DNA of 64,000 nucleotides, from assembly GCA_950097015.1 (NCBI GenBank), contig CATNEN010000026.1, forward strand, positions 1,034,001-1,098,000. The letters are read 5' to 3'. A program made the position numbers and the translations under genes. The notes under the pieces are model-generated. The model was not told where the DNA came from and searched no databases. It saw only the letters and a program-made list of their open reading frames with translations. Of the stretch, positions 58,953-64,000 are shown in pieces (positions within the stretch are counted from its first letter, which is position 1; every line of letters starts with the position of its first letter). The DNA comes from Macrostomum hystrix (lineage: Eukaryota > Platyhelminthes > Macrostomidae).

Positions 58953-61028
58953 GGATGGGGTGGATGTGGGGTTGGGGAGGGATGGAGCAGGCACTGATGC
59001 CCCAACAAATCGATTGCAAACAGTTGTATGGGGTCCCATTGTAACTCTGATAAAAAGAAGGCGATAGAACAAGGAATAAAGACAGGAGGCGGTGCAGGAT
59101 AAAATTCAGAGCAAGAAATGAAGACAAAGGAAGCGTCGTATCCGTTTGGGCTGGCGACTCGCTTTAGCATCCTGGAGGAGCCGGCCATTTTGAGTAGATA
59201 ATGATGTCCCCAGGGTGGTTAGGGAGAGCTTGGCCAAAGCCGTGACAACCGAGGTCCCTCCTAACTTGATTTGCTATAGTGCGGCCCGGCCATGAGAGGA
59301 CGGGGACTATCTGTAGATGAGATCCCAGGGATCTGGGAGCTGAGGTGCAGCGGTGGTATCATCTGCAGCGTCCCGCCGGCCACGCCTGGCCAAAAGCAGT
59401 TTTGACCAACTCACGAACTAATTCGACTTATCTTTCCCCAATTTTCCTATTCAGTTCTGCCCACAAGATCCCGCTGGGCTGGTCTCGATTGAAAATTAGC
59501 CTCAGAAATGCCGGGAAAGTGAATCTTCCTATATTGGATTACACGGCCAGAAATTGGAGCGGTGCAATTGGGATTTGGAAGATTGAGAGAGACCTGCGTA
59601 GCTGCTCAGATCCGCCTGTAGATTAAGCAGGGATGTGAATTTGATCAGGCCCGCGAGATACCCCTATTGCCCCAGTTTCATTGCCACCTGTTTCTATAAT
59701 TTAGAAATAATAAGTAGAACTGGTAGTGGAACTACCAGAGACTCAAGAACTCGGGCCAATTTTTTGTTGCGCATCTTCTGAAACAAGAATCAAGTTGCCA
59801 GCCTTTCAGACCGTCGAGATATTCAATGGTTCTGGCCGAAAGTCAGATTTTTACCATAAGCGCTAGTGTATTTCATACACCTCTATACACGAATTAGCAC
59901 TGCGCCTCAGTGCGGCCTTGCCAGGCCTTCGATATTTATCAGCATGTCACCCGAATGTGCTTGCATCATCTCCGTCTTCGGTGGTCACCTACCTTTATCT
60001 AGACGGACTGCTGGACCTTCAAGGGCGAAACTATAGACACCCTGACGCGAATTTCTCCAATTTCACTGATCAAGCCAAAATATTAGGGGCAGTTCAAGCG
60101 CAGGACACCACCGCCTAGTCTGTCAACCAATCAGTCACCACCCAACGCTGTTAGCATTCAGGCGCTGCTTCAATCGAGCTTCGTAGTCCTACAGTTAACA
60201 AACACCCAACATTCTTAGAATTCAATAGCATTTAAATCATCGCCTTTATCCTCAAGCCTCTAATGAGCCAGTCGATCTTTTCTAGCTCCTACGCTCGTAG
60301 TTGAGTTTTATCAATGTGTCTCTTCTAGGAGAGAAGCAAATTAAATTACAGCCTGCATCTGCAGCCACTGTTTCTGAGGAGAAATTTAGACAGCCGAGCA
60401 GTTCTGCTCCGCCACACGCATTTCCTCACCCTTCTTCTCTCCTTTTACTGACTTCCAGGGCGTCACAGCCACATCATGGAGCGGTCCTTTCAGCAGCGGA
60501 ATTTCTGCAGAAGTATAACCACAAAGGAGGATGAAAAAACAAGGCCACGTTATAGGCAAGGTACAGTTTAGGCGAATAGACAGCCAAAGAAACGAATGGT
60601 TTAGCAATCCAATGCAGCTACAAAGCAGGCTTATAATCAACTTATTTACAGGCAAATAGCGACTCTCGTGCTGCAATTATGCGTAAAAAAACTCGTATCG
60701 AGGCGCAATCTATAGCTCTTCGCATTCAGCTCCCCAACTTTTCATCCTAAAGCGAACTTTAACCGAACAGGTAAAGCAACGAAACGCAGACACCGCGGTA
60801 GTTTAAAAAAAATTAAGTACGTGCAGAAACAGTCTTAAGTCCAACTCAACCCCCCCGCCGACTGTATCGTCAAATCCGATTTTTTTGCACGTCTCGAATT
60901 TTATCTACAATTTTTTAGATCTCGACAAGTAGGTCCATCCCAGGAACCTACATCGAGTGTATCCGGGATAATTATCTGCTGGCGATTCCTGCTGGGGAGG
61001 GTACGCCTCATAACCAGAGGTGACAACT
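58953..61028. other. Unassigned unique sequence between arrays (A2)
   Basis: Counterpart of 18841-20918. From about 60799 it differs from A1 at roughly ten positions in 230 bp. Confidence 0.5.
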
Positions 61029-62069
61029 TGCCTGTGTGTGTCTGTGTGTGCCTGTGTGTGTCTGTGTGTGTTTGTGTGTGCCTGTGTGTGCCTGTGTGTG
61101 TCTGTGTGTGTTTGTGTGTGTCTGTGTGTGCCTGTGTGTGTCTGTGTGTGCCTGTGTGTGTATGTGTGTGCCTGTGTGTGTCTGTGTGTGTCTGTGTGTG
61201 TCTGTGTGTGTCTGTGTGTGTCTGTGTGTGACTGTGTGTGTCTGTGTGTGTTTGTGTGTGCCTGTGTGTGCCTGTGTGTGTCTGTGTGTGCCTGTGTGTG
61301 TCTGTGTGTGTCTGTGTGTGTCTGTGTGTGTCTGTGTGTGTCTGTGTGTGTCTGTGTGTGCCTGTGTGTGTCTGTGTGTGACTGTGTGTCTGTGTGTGTC
61401 TGTGTGTGTCTGTGTGTGTCTGTGTGTGCCTGTGTGTGTCTGTGTGTGTCTTTGTGTGTCTTTGTGTGCCTGTGTGTGACTGTGTGTGACTGTGTGTGTC
61501 TGTGTGTGCCTGTGTGTGCCTGTGTGTGACTGTGTGTGTCTGTGTGTGCCTGTGTGTGACTGTGTGTGACTGTGTGTGACTGTGTGTGCCTGTGTGTGAC
61601 TGTGTGTGACTGTGTGTGTCTGTGTGTGTGTGTGTGTCTGTGTGTGTCTGTGTGTGCCTGTGTGTGACTGTGTGTGTCTGTGTGTGACTGTGTGTGCCTG
61701 TGTGTGTCTGTGTGTGTCTGTGTGTGTCTGTGTGTGACTGTGTGTGGCTGTGTGTGCCTATGTGTGTCTGTGTGTGTCTGTGTGTGTCTGTGTGTCTGTG
61801 TGTGTGTTTCTGTATGTGTCTGCGTGTGTCTGTGTGTCTGTGTGTGTGTGTCTGTATGCGTCTGTGTGTGTGTTTCTGTATGTGTCTGCGTGTGTCTGTG
61901 TGTCTGTGTGTGTGTGTCTGTATGTGTCTGTGTGTGTCTGTGTGTCTGTGTGTGTGTGTCTGTGTGTGTGTGTCTGTATGTGTCTGTGTGTGTGTTTCTG
62001 TATGTGTCTGCGTGTGTCTGTGTGTCTGTGTGTGTGTGTCTGTATGTGTCTGTGTGTGTCTGTTTGTCC
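61029..62069. repeat. 8-bp TGTGTGNC array, 1.04 kb (A2)
   Basis: Much shorter than its A1 counterpart (3.9 kb), with fewer tgtgtgac units and more tgtgtgtgtc/tgtatgtgtc variants toward the right. Confidence 0.97.
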
Positions 62070-62666
62070 GCAGCTATTGAATCGAGCCAATACTCGTAGC
62101 CAGAATCGAACGAAGAGTAGAATCGCAGCTAGAAGTAAACCAAGAACTCATTAAAGATTCTAAGCTACAATCGAATTTTAGTTAAGAATCGCAGTAGGAA
62201 CCGAAGCTAGAATCGAAGCTAGAATCGAAATAATAATCCTAGTTGAATAATTGCTTGAGTCGGAGCTAGAATACTCGTTGGGAACGCGTTTTGAGTTGAG
62301 ATCAGCTAATATCAGTTCAAAGCAATACAAAAAAGCTGCATTCATCGTTCGCAGATAAAGCTAGAAAAGTCCAACTGCCTTTAGTTTTTTTCAACCAGAG
62401 AACGTTCTGCTGCTTTAGAAATGACAGGTGCAAAAAACACCAAGATGGACCCGCAATTCCTGCTTCAACGCTCTGCTGCTTTAAAAAGTAACTTTTCCTC
62501 TTGCTGTCACGGGGGAGGCCAGTTGAATAATTGATTCGACAAGCAGTTGTCTGCTTCTGGCCTGGAAGCCGGGAGATGCTCCGCTGGCACGCCTCCTTCA
62601 CGCCTAATTGAATTGAGAAACAATTGAGTGCCTGGCTGGATCTCACGAGCCTCACTAAAGGATGAC
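62070..62666. other. Right end of block A2
   Basis: Counterpart of 24811-25408 with about nine substitutions or indels. A 149-residue minus-strand open frame (62317-62766) crosses the block boundary and is not recognised. Confidence 0.5.
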
Positions 62667-62923
62667 ACCAAGTCTGTGTGTTTTTCTCTAAATACACAAG
62701 TGGAATGACAGGCCAGGAACTATTGAAAGTAAATCTGTGAGCTCCGTCTTTGTCCTTCAGGGACACTTTTCACTGAAGCGTCAATAGCCACTGGAAGGCA
62801 GTGCTGGCAGTTCAACAGACTGACCTGGGTGCATGGATACTACGGTACACTATCTACTTATAGGCCAGTGGTTCAAATCTCAGCAAGACTTGAGAATGAC
62901 GCTTAACTAAAATTGCTTTAGCT

Positions 62924-63230
62924 CAGGGGTAGACAAACTTATTTGCTGGCGGGCCAAAGAGAGAGCCTAAAAGACGACAGCGGGCCGCATTGACTGTATA
63001 AATATGAGATAGGGGAGAGATGAGACACGGGAAAGATGGGACACGAAAGAGATGAGACGCGGGAGAGATAAGACAGGGAAGAGGTTAGACACGGGAGAGA
63101 TTAGACACGGGAGAGATTAGACACGAGAGAGATGAAACAGGACACTGTAGATTTCAGAAGGGGCAACGGGCCGGATTTGGGAGCTTCGAGGGCCGCATCT
63201 GGCCCGCGGGCCGGAGTTTGCCTACCCCTG
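62924..63230. mobile_element. Non-autonomous hAT-like MITE (307 bp)
   Basis: The terminal inverted repeats caggggtagacaaact and agtttgcctacccctg match at 15 of 16 positions. Flanks ctttagct and cttagct form an 8-bp-type target duplication with a one-base difference. The GGCCCGCGGGCCGG stretch near the right end is typical of hAT-type miniature elements. No transposase is encoded. Confidence 0.75.
63008..63140. repeat. Short tandem repeat inside the MITE
   Basis: About seven imperfect units of a 16-18-bp motif, gagacacgggagagat, fill the centre of the element. Confidence 0.85.
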
Positions 63231-63330
63231 CTTAGCTGATCCAACTGTAAAAATGGGATATAACTTGAGAGGATGTTGTAACCTTCCCAGTACGCTGACT
63301 GAACAGAGCTGTGCACTGGTAAAATCGGTG

Positions 63331-64000
63331 CTAAAGCCTCGTAGATGGTTCCTCCTTCCTCATCCTGCCAGTTTCATTTCTCAGTCGTATCACTGGGATA
63401 AATACTGTCTCGGGAGCCATGAAACCAGAACCAATCCGCTATACTGGGCCGTTTTGCTAGATGCGCCAGTTTATCTGCACTGTTCACTCTGCTGGAAGTG
63501 TCGCCTCAGACGCCTTAGCTGGCAATGTTTCTGCGGCTGAAGTTAAAGTTAGCCATGTCTGCCACCATCGATGAGGCACCCGGGGCCGGATCATTTCGAT
63601 GGGACCAACAGTCTGGGCTTGGTGTGTTTGGCGCCAGGCAGTCTGGGCGTGGAGTTGGAGAGCAGTTGAAATGCAGGCCATTTTACAGCGGGCGAGACCC
63701 GGGCTTGGCGGCTGTCAAGTTTTTTTGTCGGCACAATGAGAGCCGCGGCTCTGACAACACCGGCTTTGATACAATGCTCAGGCGATGCTTCCACTACCCC
63801 TCCCCCGCCTCCTGTGAGCGCAGCCATTTAATTCCAGCATCCGCCTTGGCACTTCCCAACCAACTCGCTCTGGCTCTTCTTTCATGGGACAATTTTATGA
63901 CTCCCCCCCCATACCAGAGCTGGTGGCTAGCGACGCCCAGCCTACCCGACACGCAGATGATGTCTTTCATTGTTTTCTGCTTCGACTGAGTAAGAAAAGG
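63331..64000. other. Unassigned right flank
   Basis: Outside both blocks. Open frames up to 154 residues exist (63525-63989), but none shows a recognisable domain. Confidence 0.4.

Larger units (their letters stand above)
42285..62666. repeat. Long direct repeat block A, copy A2
   Basis: Near-identical to 1-25408 but 5 kb shorter because two satellite arrays are smaller. Homology stops after ggatgac at 62666, where A1 continues into 14 bp and then the Polinton. Confidence 0.95.
62840..63330 (+). mobile_element. SINE interrupted by a hAT-type element
   Basis: A B-box-like ggttcaaatctc lies at 62868-62879. The core-like halves aattgctttagct (before 62924) and gatccaactgtaaaaatggg (after 63237) match the attgcttcagttcacccagctgtaaaa region of the intron-1 SINE. 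The hAT-type element separates the two halves. Confidence 0.5.

Noticed and set aside
62317-62766. 149-residue minus-strand frame crossing the end of block A2
   Set aside because: It spans a duplication breakpoint and its A1 counterpart is shorter, so it is likely chance.
63525-63989. 154-residue plus-strand frame near the right edge
   Set aside because: No domain, no splice or promoter support.

Overview
The window is animal nuclear DNA. It has a spliced secretory gene with GT-AG introns, tRNA-derived SINEs, a BEL/Pao retroelement fragment, LINE fragments, large satellite arrays and a complete-length Maverick/Polinton DNA element. The mix suggests an invertebrate; a flatworm or other lophotrochozoan is plausible, but the species cannot be fixed from sequence alone. 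A splice acceptor only 15 nt before the start codon of the secretory gene would fit spliced-leader trans-splicing.

Layout: block A1 (1-25408), a 14-nt junction, a Polinton (25423-42213), a 71-nt spacer, block A2 (42285-62666), then a unique flank (62667-64000). A1 and A2 are near-identical direct copies. Outside the arrays I saw roughly 14 differences over the first 20.6 kb. The copies differ mainly in array length: three 45-bp units inside the secretory gene, about 68 units of a 34-bp minisatellite, and about 2.85 kb of an 8-bp TGTGTGNC array. Each block carries, left to right: a LINE reverse-transcriptase remnant with 58-bp repeats; direct repeats around a decayed DDE transposase; a seven-exon minus-strand gene for a secreted, cysteine-containing (possibly CUB-like) protein with a Thr/Pro mucin-like stalk; a SINE in its intron 1; a LINE C-terminal fragment; AT-rich DNA; a BEL/Pao gag-protease remnant; an inverted piece of exon 2 of the same gene; and the two satellites.

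The Polinton (16.8 kb, inverted termini of about 610 and 858 bp) has a rightward cluster: PC4-like protein, integrase with chromodomain, penton-like minor capsid, two tiny basic proteins, major capsid, adenain-type protease, packaging ATPase, three accessory genes, and a TATA-binding-protein-like gene. A leftward cluster carries protein-primed DNA polymerase B, an acidic Ser-rich reading frame and a Cys/His-cluster protein. The main discovery candidate is the pair of transcription-factor-like genes (TBP-like and PC4-like), which suggests the element carried its own transcription-initiation functions. This copy looks dead: the integrase has a stop and a frameshift, the protease a frameshift, the ATPase a stop, the PC4-like gene a frameshift, and the polymerase has lost motif A.

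The absence of a 6-bp target duplication, together with direct copies of A on both sides, suggests a tandem arrangement of (A + Polinton) units made by duplication after insertion, although an assembly artefact cannot be excluded from one sequence.
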